Positions 49,321 to 58,288 of a stretch of 64,000 nt of DNA are shown piece by piece. Source of the stretch: Fen-1058 sp964398185 (GTDB taxonomy: Bacteria; Chloroflexota; Anaerolineae; Fen-1058); NCBI GenBank assembly GCA_964398185.1, contig CAYNML010000010.1:1-64000 (forward strand), written 5' to 3'. Both the position numbers and the translations under genes were made by a program. The number at the start of each line of letters is the position of its first letter. Position 1 is the stretch's first letter. The notes below the pieces were generated by a model. That model was not told the DNA's origin. It saw only the letters and a list, made by a program, of their open reading frames with translations, and ran no database searches.

Positions 49321-50505
49321 ATGTCTGCCGCGGATATTGAGATTATCGAATGCACCACGCCCCAGCTGCGTGACGAGTTCATCTTTTTTCAATGGGTGCC
49401 TTACAAAGGCAATCCTTACTGGTGCCCGCCGCTCATCAGCGAACGCCGCGAATTCTACACGAAGCATCCCTTTCACCAGCACGCCGAGGTGGCCATGTTT
49501 TTGGCCCGGCGCGGCGGCCAGACGGTGGGCACCCTCTACGCCACCGACAATCACCGGCACAATGAATTTCAGCACGAAAATGTGGGGATGTTTGGCGGCT
49601 TTGAGTGTCTGAACGATCAGGCCGTGGCGCACGCGTTGTTCGATCGGGCGGAGAACTGGCTGCGTGCCCGCGGCCGATCGGCGATTCGCGGCCCGTTCAA
49701 TTTCTCCACCAACGAAGAATGCGGCCTCTTGATCGACGCCTTTGACGACGCGCCGCGCGTGATGATGACGTACAACCCCCCGTACTACCGCGACCTGATC
49801 GAGCACGAGGGTTACACCAAAGCGATGGACTTGTTGGCCTATCGGATGGAAGTGAACGCGCAGATGGGGTTGGCAAACTTCCCGCCCAAGCTCAAACGCA
49901 TCATGGACAAAGTCATGGCGCGCGACGGCATCGTCATCCGCAAGATCGATGTGAAGCATCTGGATGAAGAGGTCGCCCGCATCATTCCCATCTATAACTC
50001 GTCGTGGGCCAAGAACTGGGGTTTTGTGCCCATGACGGACGCCGAATTTCAGCACCTGGCGCACAGCTTGAAGAGTGTGATGGATCCCGATCTGCTCTTC
50101 GTGGTGGAAGCCAAAGGCCAGCCCATCGGCGTGGCGCTGTCGCTGCCGGACCTGTGCGATCCTTTGCGCCGCGCCTATCCCAAGCCCGGCACGCCCGAAC
50201 TGTGGACGCTGGCTAAATTCATGTTCAACTACAAAGTGCGCAAGACGCAGAAGTACATCCGCATTCTCATCATGGGCGTGCTGCCCGAATACCGGCTCAG
50301 CGGCATCGATGCCCTGCTGATGGCGAACACCGCCGATGCGGGCATGAAGAAGGGCTACACACAGGGCGAGGCGTCGTGGATTCTGGAGAACAACGTGCCC
50401 ATGCGGCAGGGGCTGGAGAACACCGGCTGGAAAGTCTACAAGACCTATCGCATCTATGAGAAGTCGCTGCACGAGCCTTTCGGCCTGACCCCGCTGCAGA
50501 TTTAG
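49321..50505 (+). CDS. GNAT-fold acyltransferase-like protein
   Basis: A 394-residue protein with an N-terminal segment (FFQWVPYKGNPYWCPPLISERREF) and two GNAT-like halves; RGPFNFSTNEECGLLIDAFD and YNPPYYRDLIEHEGYTKAMD in the middle and IRILIMGVLPEYRLSGIDALL near the end. Long GNAT-like proteins of this type are widespread but not functionally defined. It has its own consensus promoter and a shared bidirectional terminator. Substrate unknown. Confidence 0.75.
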   Translation: MSAADIEIIECTTPQLRDEFIFFQWVPYKGNPYWCPPLISERREFYTKHPFHQHAEVAMFLARRGGQTVGTLYATDNHRHNEFQHENVGMFGGFECLNDQAVAHALFDRAENWLRARGRSAIRGPFNFSTNEECGLLIDAFDDAPRVMMTYNPPYYRDLIEHEGYTKAMDLLAYRMEVNAQMGLANFPPKLKRIMDKVMARDGIVIRKIDVKHLDEEVARIIPIYNSSWAKNWGFVPMTDAEFQHLAHSLKSVMDPDLLFVVEAKGQPIGVALSLPDLCDPLRRAYPKPGTPELWTLAKFMFNYKVRKTQKYIRILIMGVLPEYRLSGIDALLMANTADAGMKKGYTQGEASWILENNVPMRQGLENTGWKVYKTYRIYEKSLHEPFGLTPLQI

Positions 50506-50573
50506 CCTGGGCTGGATTCGCGCCTGACCTGTGGCGAGGCGAAAATTACGGTGATGAGGCGTTGTCGCACAAC

Positions 50574-50610
50574 AAAACGCGAGTGACCGCAGTTGGTCAC
50601 TCGCGTTTTT
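50574..50610. terminator. Bidirectional terminator between convergent genes
   Basis: ACGCGAGTGACC (50577-50588) pairs perfectly with GGTCACTCGCGT (50595-50606). AAAA precedes and TTTT follows, so it can end transcripts from both strands (genes ending at 50505 and 50645). Confidence 0.9.
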
Positions 50611-50644
50611 CAGTCGTGAAGATGCGCGTTGCTTCGCGGCGCAC

Positions 50645-52069
50645 TCACTTGTTGGATGCCGCCACGCCTTCGCCGTAGCCGATGAGTTCCGCCACCAGCG
50701 CCGGGCTGGGCGATTCGGCGTAGACGCGCAGCACCGGCTCGGTGCCGCTGGGCCGGATGAGCAGCCACGAATCGTCGTCCAGCAGGTACTTCACGCCGTC
50801 GTTTGATCGCACTTCGCGCACGTTCACGCCCCCGATCGATCCCGGCGCTTCCTCGGTCAACCGCTTCACCATGTCCTTCTTGGCCACCGGCCGCGCCAGC
50901 GGCAGGTCTTTGCGCGCATAGTGATGCGGTCCGTACTGCTGCTGCAAGTCGGCGATGAGTTCCTTCAACGGCACGCCCGCCTGCGCCACGATCTCCAGCA
51001 GCAGCAGGCCCATCAACACGCCGTCGCCTTCCGGGATGTGCCCGCGAATGCTGATGCCGCCCGACTCCTCACCGCCGATCAGCACGTCTTCTTTCATCAT
51101 CAGGTCGGCGATGTGATTGAAGCCCACCGGCGTTTCGTGCAGCGGCAGCTGGTAGGCGCGGCAGATGCGATCGATCATCAACGTGGTCGAGACGGTCTTC
51201 ACCACGCTGCCGCGCAAGCCGCGCTGCTCCACCAGATAGCGCAGCGCCAGCGCGAAGATCACGTGCGGACTGACGAAGTTGCCGTCCTCGTCCACTGCGC
51301 CGGTGCGATCGGCATCGCCGTCCGTCGCCACGCCGAACGCGCCGCCCGCCTCTTTCACGGCGTCCACCAGCGCATTGAGGTGCGGCAGAATCGGTTCAGG
51401 GTGAATGCCGCCGAAGCCGGGATTCATGTCGTGGCGGATCTGCGTGACCTGCCAGCCGGTGCCGACTAGAAAATCGCGGATATAGTCGCGGCCCGCGCCA
51501 TACATCGGATCGATCACGACCCTGCCGGGCCGCGCGCTGATCAGATTGCGATTGATCAACGTCTTCAGATGATCTTCGTAGGCTGCGGCTGGATCAAAGC
51601 GCACGATGTGCCCTTCGGCGACAGCCGTTTCCAGATCGGCAATGTTGAGCGAAAAGGGGCTGCCCTTATCCAACAGCACTTCCACACGCCGGGTGTCTTC
51701 CGCCGGCGCGCTGCCGCCGTTGGCCGCTTTAAGTTTGATGCCGTTGTAGCGCGGCGGATTGTGACTGGCGGTGATCATCACCCCGCCGATAGCGCCCTTG
51801 TCCTTCACGGCAAAGGAGACCGCCGGAGTCGGCGCATCGGCGTTGGCCAGCTGCACGATGAGGTTGTTGCCGGCCAGCACGCGCGCCACTTCCACCGCGT
51901 AGCGATCGCTCAGGAAGCGCGTGTCAAACCCCACCACGGTCTGCGCGCCCGTGCCGCCTGTCTCGATGAAATACTCCGCCATGGCCTGCGCCACGCGGCG
52001 CACATTGTCAAAGGTGAAGTCTTCGCTGATGACGGCCCGCCAGCCGTCGGTGCCGAAATGAATCGCCAA
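50645..52069 (-). CDS. Phosphoglucomutase/phosphomannomutase family enzyme
   Basis: A 474-residue alpha-D-phosphohexomutase that interconverts sugar 1- and 6-phosphates. Phosphoserine Ser102 is in MITASHNPPRYNG, the Mg loop is DGDADRTGAV, the sugar loop GGEESGG, and the phosphate loop RPSGTEPVLRVY. It starts one base after the stop of the glycerate kinase gene, so the two form a minus-strand operon with the binding-protein gene upstream. Could supply hexose 1-phosphates for polysaccharide synthesis. Confidence 0.92.
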   Translation of the reverse strand: MAIHFGTDGWRAVISEDFTFDNVRRVAQAMAEYFIETGGTGAQTVVGFDTRFLSDRYAVEVARVLAGNNLIVQLANADAPTPAVSFAVKDKGAIGGVMITASHNPPRYNGIKLKAANGGSAPAEDTRRVEVLLDKGSPFSLNIADLETAVAEGHIVRFDPAAAYEDHLKTLINRNLISARPGRVVIDPMYGAGRDYIRDFLVGTGWQVTQIRHDMNPGFGGIHPEPILPHLNALVDAVKEAGGAFGVATDGDADRTGAVDEDGNFVSPHVIFALALRYLVEQRGLRGSVVKTVSTTLMIDRICRAYQLPLHETPVGFNHIADLMMKEDVLIGGEESGGISIRGHIPEGDGVLMGLLLLEIVAQAGVPLKELIADLQQQYGPHHYARKDLPLARPVAKKDMVKRLTEEAPGSIGGVNVREVRSNDGVKYLLDDDSWLLIRPSGTEPVLRVYAESPSPALVAELIGYGEGVAASNK

Positions 52070-52070
52070 A

Positions 52071-53411
52071 TCACTCCTCCTGAATCAAGATGAACAACAG
52101 ATCATTCACATTTGTCCCCGTCGGGCCGGTGATGATGAGATCGCCGAGCGGTTGAAAGAAGTGATACGCATCGTTGTTGGCCAGATGCGCCTGGGCCTCC
52201 AACCCGATCGATCGACCGCGCCCGATCGTTTCGCCGGTGGCGATGGCGCCCGCCGCCTCCGTGGGGCCGTCGGTGCCATCGGTGCCCAGCGCCGCGATGA
52301 GGGCGTGGGGCAAGCCTTCCAGGGCGATGGCTGCCGCCAACGCGAGCTCTTGATTGCGCCCGCCGAGACCGTGCCCGCGCACAGTCACCGTCGTCTCGCC
52401 GCCCCATATCACGCACGCCGGTTTGGGAAGGGGCCGATTATACCGCGCAATCTCGGCGGCAATGGCGGCCGCTACTTTGGCCACTTCGCGCGCTTCGCCT
52501 TGCAGCTGCGTGGTGAGCAGCAGCGTATTGAAGCCCAACTGCTGCGCCTTTTTCTCGGCGGCCTGCGCGGCCTGCGCATTGCTGCCCACAATGACGGTCT
52601 GCACGCGAGCGAAGATGGGATCGCCGGGCTTGGGCGTGTCAGGCAGGTCCCCGTTCGCGCCGCGGCGCAAGCGGGCGGAGACCGCCGTCGGAAGTTGATC
52701 GATCAGATCGAGCTGCTGCACGATCGACCACGCGTCGGCGAAGGTGGACGAATCGGGCACGGTGGGACCGGACGCGATGATCGAGAGACTGTCGCCGATC
52801 ACGTCGCTGAGGATGAGCGTGACGAGGGGTGCGCCGTTGGCCAACCGCGCCAGCCCGCCGCCCTTGCTGACATCCAGATGTTTGCGAATGACGTTGATCT
52901 GATGAATGGTCGCGCCCGCGCGCAGCAGCGCTTGCGTAGTGACTTGCAGATCGTTGAGCGAGATATCTTCAGCCGGCAGCGTCAGCAGCGCCGAGCCGCC
53001 GCCGGAGATCACGCAGAAGATCAGATCGCGCGGCGTGGCCTGACTGAGCAGTGCGGCCAGATCGCGGGCGGCGTCGACGGAAGATTGATCGGGCACGGGA
53101 TGACCCGCTTCGTGTAGGCGGATCTGATCGGGCAGTGCTCGATCGACGTGACGGTATTTGGCGACGATGACGCCGCCGGTGAGATCGCTGCGCAGCACTT
53201 CGCACACCGCCTCCGCCATCGGCACGGCGGCTTTGCCCGCACCGATCAGGAACACGCGCTCGTAGTCGCGCAGCCGGTACGAACGATCGGCCACCAGGAT
53301 CTGATCGCCGACGCGCGACAGGAGCTTGTATACGGCCTCGGCCGGATCGACGGCGGCCAGTGCGGCTTGTTGAAGTTGCTGCGCCACAGCGCGCAGATCG
53401 ATCTTGGTCAT
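52071..53411 (-). CDS. Glycerate 2-kinase (GckA/MOFRL type)
   Basis: A 446-residue kinase of the DUF4147-MOFRL family, which phosphorylates D-glycerate to 2-phosphoglycerate. The N-terminal domain has FLIGAGKAAVPMAEAV and FCVISGGGSALL; the MOFRL domain contains CVIWGGETTVTVRGHGLGGRN and ALGTDGTDGPTEAAGA. Together these are the family's nucleotide and substrate motifs. It lies between a sugar-type binding protein and the phosphohexomutase. In this organism it may join glycerate from the serine or glyoxylate routes to glycolysis; the link to the glycerol cluster is only suggestive. Confidence 0.92.
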   Translation of the reverse strand: MTKIDLRAVAQQLQQAALAAVDPAEAVYKLLSRVGDQILVADRSYRLRDYERVFLIGAGKAAVPMAEAVCEVLRSDLTGGVIVAKYRHVDRALPDQIRLHEAGHPVPDQSSVDAARDLAALLSQATPRDLIFCVISGGGSALLTLPAEDISLNDLQVTTQALLRAGATIHQINVIRKHLDVSKGGGLARLANGAPLVTLILSDVIGDSLSIIASGPTVPDSSTFADAWSIVQQLDLIDQLPTAVSARLRRGANGDLPDTPKPGDPIFARVQTVIVGSNAQAAQAAEKKAQQLGFNTLLLTTQLQGEAREVAKVAAAIAAEIARYNRPLPKPACVIWGGETTVTVRGHGLGGRNQELALAAAIALEGLPHALIAALGTDGTDGPTEAAGAIATGETIGRGRSIGLEAQAHLANNDAYHFFQPLGDLIITGPTGTNVNDLLFILIQEE

Positions 53412-53425
53412 AAGCGAGTGTGCGG

Positions 53426-54724
53426 TTACGGCTTGGCAGGATTCAACGTCGTCATGGCCGCGCGGGCTGCTTCGGCAGGCGCGGCGCGATCAGCCAGCAC
53501 ATCGTCGATGGCTTTACGCAGCACGGGGCCAATCACGGCGCGCAGCGAGGCGGAGGGCAGGGCCTGGGCGCGGGCCAACTGCCCGTCGATAAAGGCCGTG
53601 TAGGGATCGGCCTGATCCCACTGCGCCAGCGCGCCGGCGCGGCCCGGCAGCACTCCGACGGCACGCGTCCAGGCGCCGTTGTTTTGCGGAGACAGCAGGT
53701 GCTGCAGCACTTGCGCGGCGGCGGCCTGACGGCGTGGATCGCCGGTGACGATGGCATACGCCCAGCCGCGTCCCAGCGATCGGGCGGGTTCAATCAACGC
53801 AGGCAGATCGCCCACTTGCAGGTTGGGCAGGCGCAGCGCAAGGCTGAGGTAGCGCGTGGCAGTCACGTTGGCCACCGCCGTGCCGACGCCACGCCACGCG
53901 GCCCACACTTTGTCGGCGTTGTCCAGTTCGCTGAAGTTGCCTAACAACGCTCCGGCGTCGCGCGCGTCGAGGTAGGTTTGCAGCAGGGCGCGCAGCGCGG
54001 CTTCATCAAGTGTGGGATTGCCTTGCTCGTCGGTGAAGCGGCCACCCGCCGAGAGGTAGTGCGCCAGCACGGCATCGCTGACGGTGTTGGCGGCGCCCAG
54101 CGGAAAGAGATAGCGGCGCGGCGTTTCCAGCAAAGCGTCCCAGGTCTGCGGCAGGGGCGTGCTGCTGGCCGTGGCCAGGTGTTCCACATCGGCGCTGTAG
54201 ATCGCGCCGTACAGTTCGCCGTTGAATGATCCGAGATCGCGCGCGAAGGGATAGAGATCGTCGATCACGTCTGCGGGCAGCAGCGGCCCGATCGGCTGGA
54301 TCAGGCCCGAGCGCGCCGCTGTTTCCAGATCGGACTGATCGAGCGCGATGATGTCAGGCAGCACCGCGGGCGCCACCGGGCTGGCGGTCCGCAGCAGATC
54401 GAGCAGGCCGCCGGGGCCGCGATCTTGCTTGACGACGATCTGGCTGGGCACCCCGTTGGCTGAACCGGCGAATTCGTCCAGCTGGCGCTGCAAGACTTGA
54501 TAGGCGGCATTGTCCTCGGCAGGCAGAAAGCGCGTGGGCAGCCACAGCGTCAGGGTGATGGCCGTGTCGGGCACGGGCGTGGGCGGCAGCGGCGGCACGG
54601 TCGCCACCGGCGCGGCGGGCGTGCGAGTGGGCGTGGCGGTGGCGGCCTCGTCCGGCGTCGACTGGCAGGCGGCTGCCGCCACGATGATTACCAAAGCGAA
54701 AAGTATCTGTAAAGAACGGAACAT
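53426..54724 (-). CDS. Family-1 extracellular solute-binding lipoprotein
   Basis: A 432-residue receptor of the SBP_bac_1 type (sugar ABC importers). Start 54724 gives MFRSLQILFALVIIV with lipobox AAAAC near residue 20 and a Thr/Pro linker, then ITLTLWLPTRFLPAEDN. Residues such as LYGAIYSADVEHL and GWAYAIVTGDPRRQAAAAQVLQHL are typical. No permease or ATPase is adjacent, so it is an orphan receptor here. A good promoter lies upstream with its -35 box inside a short-word repeat. Confidence 0.85.
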   Translation of the reverse strand: MFRSLQILFALVIIVAAAACQSTPDEAATATPTRTPAAPVATVPPLPPTPVPDTAITLTLWLPTRFLPAEDNAAYQVLQRQLDEFAGSANGVPSQIVVKQDRGPGGLLDLLRTASPVAPAVLPDIIALDQSDLETAARSGLIQPIGPLLPADVIDDLYPFARDLGSFNGELYGAIYSADVEHLATASSTPLPQTWDALLETPRRYLFPLGAANTVSDAVLAHYLSAGGRFTDEQGNPTLDEAALRALLQTYLDARDAGALLGNFSELDNADKVWAAWRGVGTAVANVTATRYLSLALRLPNLQVGDLPALIEPARSLGRGWAYAIVTGDPRRQAAAAQVLQHLLSPQNNGAWTRAVGVLPGRAGALAQWDQADPYTAFIDGQLARAQALPSASLRAVIGPVLRKAIDDVLADRAAPAEAARAAMTTLNPAKP

Positions 54725-54758
54725 GTTGACTGGGAATGACGTCTCGTTTGTGAGCGGC

Positions 54759-54787
54759 ATTATAAATGACAAATGAGCAATGAACAA
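54759..54787 (-). promoter_or_regulatory. Promoter of the SBP gene, with -35 in a repeat
   Basis: On the minus strand TTGTTC (54787-54782), 17-nt spacer, TATAAT (54764-54759). The -35 hexamer belongs to an AATGAGCAATGAACAATGAGC repeat (54766-54810). Confidence 0.8.
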
Positions 54788-54810
54788 TGAGCAATGAGCA
54801 ATGAGCAATG
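54766..54810. repeat. AATGAGC-word tandem repeat in a divergent promoter region
   Basis: About six copies of a 7-bp word (AATGAGC with variants AATGAAC, AATGGAC), between divergent genes. It supplies the -35 box of the minus-strand gene; other copies (TTGCTC on the minus strand) could act as alternates. Confidence 0.8.
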
Positions 54811-54857
54811 GACAGTCTCGCGCTGGAGACTGAATTCACTCAACAGGATGAGGAAAG

Positions 54858-55877
54858 ATGAGCACTCGTAAACTATTCGCCTGCTGTAGTGTGGTGATTA
54901 TCCTCGTAGTCTTGACCTCGGCCTGCGCCCCGGCGGCCATGCCCACGCCAACGCCGGCTCCGGCTCAATCGGCTGAGCGAGCCGCGCCAACGCAACCGGC
55001 TGCGCCGCAGGAAGCCCCGGCGGCTCCCGCCGCGGATGCTTCATCTGTCAATGCACCGGGCGCTGGAGCGCCCGCCAAATCCACCGGTGTGCAAGCCTCG
55101 CCTTATCAGCAGGGGCGGATGATCATCAAGAACGGTGAGATGACGCTGTTGGTGGCCGACACCGATCGGGCGTTGGATCAAGCCACCAGTGTGGCGGTGG
55201 ACACCGGCGGTTACATCGTCGCGTCGCGGACGTGGCTGGAGGACGGCTTCAAGCACGCGCAGCTGACGATGGGCGTGCCGGTCGATCAGTTTGAAGTGGC
55301 GCAGCGCCGTTTGCGCGGACTGGCTGTGCAAGTGCTGAATGACACGGCTTCCGGTCAGGACGTGAGCGACGAATTCGTCGATCTGCAATCGCGCCTGAAC
55401 AACCAGGAAGCGACGGCGGCGCGCATCCGCGACTTTCTGAAGGACGCCAAGACGGTGGAAGAAGCGTTGCAGGTCAACGCGCAGCTCACGGAGGTGGAGA
55501 ACGAGATCGAGCGGATCAAAGGCCGCATGAATTACTTGAAAGATCGGGCGGCTTTCTCGACGCTGGTGGTGACGCTCAATCCGCAGCGGCCCACGCCCAC
55601 GCCGACCTCGACGCCGACCCCGACGCCCACGCCGACGCCCGCGTACTGGCAGCCGGGCAAGACGGTGGAAGCGGCGGGCAATACACTGGGCGGCTTGCTG
55701 CGCGGCCTGATCGATGCCGTGATCTGGCTGGGGATTGTGGTGCTGCCCTTCGTAGTTCCGGTGTTGGCGCTGATTGCGATTGTGGTGTACTTCAATCGGC
55801 GGAAGAAGAAGCCGATGGGGAAGTTCGCGCCTGCGCCTGAACCGGCACCCGCGCCCAAGCCCGACGAGAACAAGTAG
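54858..55877 (+). CDS. DUF4349 lipoprotein
   Basis: A 339-residue envelope protein: lipobox LTSAC (Cys23), an Ala/Pro linker to about residue 85, a DUF4349 domain (about 88-245) with a long coiled coil (DLQSRLNNQEATAARIRDFL ... INELTEVENEIERIKGRMNYL-like), a Thr/Pro stretch, and a C-terminal membrane helix (about 293-315) with a basic, proline-rich tail. So it is tethered at both ends. DUF4349 proteins have no fixed function. GAGGAAAG precedes the ATG. Confidence 0.87.
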   Translation: MSTRKLFACCSVVIILVVLTSACAPAAMPTPTPAPAQSAERAAPTQPAAPQEAPAAPAADASSVNAPGAGAPAKSTGVQASPYQQGRMIIKNGEMTLLVADTDRALDQATSVAVDTGGYIVASRTWLEDGFKHAQLTMGVPVDQFEVAQRRLRGLAVQVLNDTASGQDVSDEFVDLQSRLNNQEATAARIRDFLKDAKTVEEALQVNAQLTEVENEIERIKGRMNYLKDRAAFSTLVVTLNPQRPTPTPTSTPTPTPTPTPAYWQPGKTVEAAGNTLGGLLRGLIDAVIWLGIVVLPFVVPVLALIAIVVYFNRRKKKPMGKFAPAPEPAPAPKPDENK

Positions 55878-55900
55878 AGTTGTCCAGTCGCATACCCCTA

Positions 55901-55962
55901 AACAACAACGGATTGAGGAAACAACGAATTCGTTCCATCCTCAATCCGTTGTTGTTTTCTTC
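55901..55962. terminator. 19-bp bidirectional terminator with palindromic loop
   Basis: The arm at 55901-55919 is an exact reverse complement of 55938-55956; T-rich tails flank both sides. The 18-nt loop contains the 12-bp palindrome AACGAATTCGTT. It separates the convergent genes ending at 55877 and 55983. Confidence 0.85.
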
Positions 55963-55982
55963 TGTCCGGAGGGTCGAAGCAA

Positions 55983-56333
55983 TTACAGTGGCAGATAAGC
56001 AATGCGGTTGACCCACTCCTCCGCTTCCGTGGCGGTCCAGATCAGGATGAGGTCATTGACGATCTGATTGAGAGGATGATGACGCGGCACAATGAGCACG
56101 CCGGGGGAATCTTGCCGGGTAATAAAAGCCGCAAAGTGCTGCGGCATGGTGGATTGATCGTGCGTCACCAACACGCGGCCATCACGTGCCGCCCGCGCCA
56201 GAACTTCCGGATCGCGAACTCCGGCCAGTCGCGCCGCTGTGGCAGTGCGGAAGTCAATTTCCATCACCCGGCGCACGACGGCCGACACGATGATCTGGTT
56301 CAGATCGGCGTCGGCCTGAAAGCAAACTTTCAT
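55983..56333 (-). CDS. DUF5615 PIN-like toxin
   Basis: A 116-residue protein of the DUF5615 PIN-like group. Acidic residues in FQADADLN, DPEVLARAARDGRVLVTHD and the tail are where PIN nucleases bind metal; VLIVPRHHPLNQIVNDLILI closes the fold. Its ATG overlaps the stop of the DUF433 gene by four bases. DUF433-DUF5615 pairs are recognised as toxin-antitoxin modules by context; RNase activity is inferred. Confidence 0.82.
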   Translation of the reverse strand: MKVCFQADADLNQIIVSAVVRRVMEIDFRTATAARLAGVRDPEVLARAARDGRVLVTHDQSTMPQHFAAFITRQDSPGVLIVPRHHPLNQIVNDLILIWTATEAEEWVNRIAYLPL

Positions 56334-56644
56334 CGAACCGCTACTGTCATGTGAGCGCGCGCGTCGGCCAGCTTCTGATAAAACATCGGATCGCGCTGGC
56401 GCGCTTGCTGGCGCTTCTTTTCAAATTCAGTCTGGCGCAGCTTGAGATAAGCATCAACGGTATCGCGCTGGGCCAGATAATAGGCAATAGTGCCATAGAC
56501 CTGTTCCAGCGTCAGCGCCGGAAAAGACTGCGCGATGCTTTCTGCTGACTGCCCGTCCAGAAAGGCGTAGATTACCGAATCCAGCGCGACGCGGGTGCCG
56601 GTGATGCGGTAAACGCCGTCTCGCTTTCTCACATAGGTACTCAT
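56330..56644 (-). CDS. DUF433 antitoxin-like protein
   Basis: A 104-residue DUF433 protein with the family motif YRITGTRVALDSVIYAFLDGQSAESIAQSFPALTLEQ split over about residues 12-50 (VALDSV is the core), a compact helical DNA-binding-like domain. The gene is upstream of, and overlaps by four bases (ATGA), a DUF5615 PIN-like gene, the usual antitoxin-first order. Confidence 0.82.
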   Translation of the reverse strand: MSTYVRKRDGVYRITGTRVALDSVIYAFLDGQSAESIAQSFPALTLEQVYGTIAYYLAQRDTVDAYLKLRQTEFEKKRQQARQRDPMFYQKLADARAHMTVAVR

Positions 56645-56721
56645 CTTCTCCTCGCTTTCTTACAGAGATTATACTGCGCGCGGCAGCCCATCGCAAATAG
56701 TACCTGGCAGCGCAGCGTGCT

Positions 56722-56750
56722 TTGCATCTCTCTCCAAATCAGTCTACAAT
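56722..56750 (+). promoter_or_regulatory. Leaderless promoter of xseA
   Basis: TTGCAT (56722-56727), 17-nt spacer, TACAAT (56745-56750), six bases, ATG 56757; no ribosome-binding site. Confidence 0.75.
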
Positions 56751-56756
56751 CTCCCC

Positions 56757-57968
56757 ATGCAATCCAGCCTTTTCACGCAGCCCGAAGCCGTCACCGTCAG
56801 CGAACTGACCCGCTACATTCGCCAGATGTTCGAGTTGGACTATCGTCTGCAGGACGTCTGGGTGCAGGGGGAGATCAGCAATCTCAGCCGCCCGTCGAGC
56901 GGGCACGTCTACTTCACGCTCAAGGACAGCGGCGCGGCCATCAAATGCGCCATGTGGCGCAATTCCGTCACGCCCAACGTCCACCGCTTGCGCGAGGGCG
57001 ATGCGGTCCTCGCCCACGGCAAGATCAGCGTGTACGAAGTGCAGGGCGCGTATCAACTCTACGTCGATGCGATCCAGTCGGCGGGCGTGGGCGATCTCTA
57101 TCAGCAGTTCGAGCTGTTCAAGGCGAAACTGCAAGCCGAGGGCCTCTTTAACCCCGATCGGAAACGCGCGCTCCCCGAAGTTGTGTACGCCATCGGCATT
57201 GTCACCTCACCCACGGGCGCGGCCTTGCAAGACATGCTCAACATCATCGGCCGACGCTGGCCGCTGCTGCGCGTGGTGCTTTCTCCCACACCGGTACAAG
57301 GCGATGACGCTCCGCCAAAGATCATTGCCGCGCTGGAGCGGCTGTATCAGCGCGATGACTTGGACGCGATCATCATTGCGCGCGGCGGCGGCTCGATCGA
57401 GGATCTGTGGTGCTTCAACGACGAGCGCGTGGCGCGCACCATCGCCCGCTCGCCCGTGCCGACGATTTCGGGCGTGGGCCACGAAGTCGATTTCACCATC
57501 GCGGATTTTGTCGCCGACGTGCGCGCCCCCACGCCCAGCGCGGCGGCGGAACTCATCACGCCCGATCAGGAGGAGGTCCGCTCAACGCTGGAGGCTTACG
57601 CGACGACGCTGGATGCGATTCTGACCGATCGGATTCGGCAGTATCGCCTGCGGGTGCAGCTCAACGAACGAGCGCTGGCGCATCTTTCGCCAAAGGTGAA
57701 ATTAGCGAATGCACGGCAAAGATTGGACGAAGCAGGAAGCAGGATGCAGGATGCCACGCTGCACGGGTTGGTATTACGCCGCGAGCGTGTCAGGAGTTTG
57801 GCGGCGCAGTTGAATGCGTACAATCCGCTCAACGTGCTGGCGCGCGGCTATGCCGTGGTGCGCAAGGAGGACGGCGAGGTTGTGCGGAGTGTGATGCAGG
57901 TGACGCCGGGTGATGCATTGACCATCCGCGTGAGTGATGGCGAGATTAATGCCAGGACACAGCCATAA
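56757..57968 (+). CDS. xseA: Exodeoxyribonuclease VII large subunit
   Basis: A 403-residue XseA, which with XseB degrades single-stranded DNA. The N-terminal OB-fold has VWVQGEISNLSRPSSGHVYFTLKD; the catalytic domain contains GIVTSPTGAALQDML, IIARGGGSIEDLW, FNDERVARTIARS and SGVGHEVDFTIADFVAD; the C-terminal coiled coil follows. A stretch near residues 322-333 (DEAGSRMQDA) is encoded by GAAGCAGGAAGCAGGATGC-type words and may derive from a repeat. The partner gene xseB is 640 nt away, because a toxin-antitoxin pair lies between. Confidence 0.95.
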   Translation: MQSSLFTQPEAVTVSELTRYIRQMFELDYRLQDVWVQGEISNLSRPSSGHVYFTLKDSGAAIKCAMWRNSVTPNVHRLREGDAVLAHGKISVYEVQGAYQLYVDAIQSAGVGDLYQQFELFKAKLQAEGLFNPDRKRALPEVVYAIGIVTSPTGAALQDMLNIIGRRWPLLRVVLSPTPVQGDDAPPKIIAALERLYQRDDLDAIIIARGGGSIEDLWCFNDERVARTIARSPVPTISGVGHEVDFTIADFVADVRAPTPSAAAELITPDQEEVRSTLEAYATTLDAILTDRIRQYRLRVQLNERALAHLSPKVKLANARQRLDEAGSRMQDATLHGLVLRRERVRSLAAQLNAYNPLNVLARGYAVVRKEDGEVVRSVMQVTPGDALTIRVSDGEINARTQP

Positions 57969-57982
57969 GGCGAGCAATCAGT

Positions 57983-58288
57983 ATGGCTTACACGATCGAG
58001 TTTGCGCGGAGTGTTCGGGAGGATCTGCAATCCTTCCGCAAAGGGGATCAGGTTCGTATTCTCGAAGCGATTGAGGTACACTTGACTCAGGAACCGACGC
58101 GACAAAGCAAGAGCCGAATCAAGCGGTTGCGACCGGGGACACGTCCGCCCTTTCGCCTGCGAGTGGATGACGTTAGGGTGTATTATGATGTGATGGAAGG
58201 TACGCAGAAAGTGATTGTCTACGGCATTGTTGCGAAAGAGCGTTCTTTGGATTGGCTGGCGTCGTTCAGCGAGGAGGAACAGCGATGA
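57983..58288 (+). CDS. RelE/ParE-type toxin
   Basis: A 101-residue RelE/ParE superfamily protein: YTIEFARSVREDLQSF, a helical hairpin, then LRPGTRPPFRLRVDDVRVYYDV and VIVYGIVAKE strands. RelE members cleave mRNA at the ribosome, ParE members poison gyrase; the subtype is not clear, though basic residues in the RLRVDDVRVYY strand are RelE-like. The ATG of the next gene overlaps its stop (ATGA). Toxin-first order is less common. Confidence 0.85.
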   Translation: MAYTIEFARSVREDLQSFRKGDQVRILEAIEVHLTQEPTRQSKSRIKRLRPGTRPPFRLRVDDVRVYYDVMEGTQKVIVYGIVAKERSLDWLASFSEEEQR

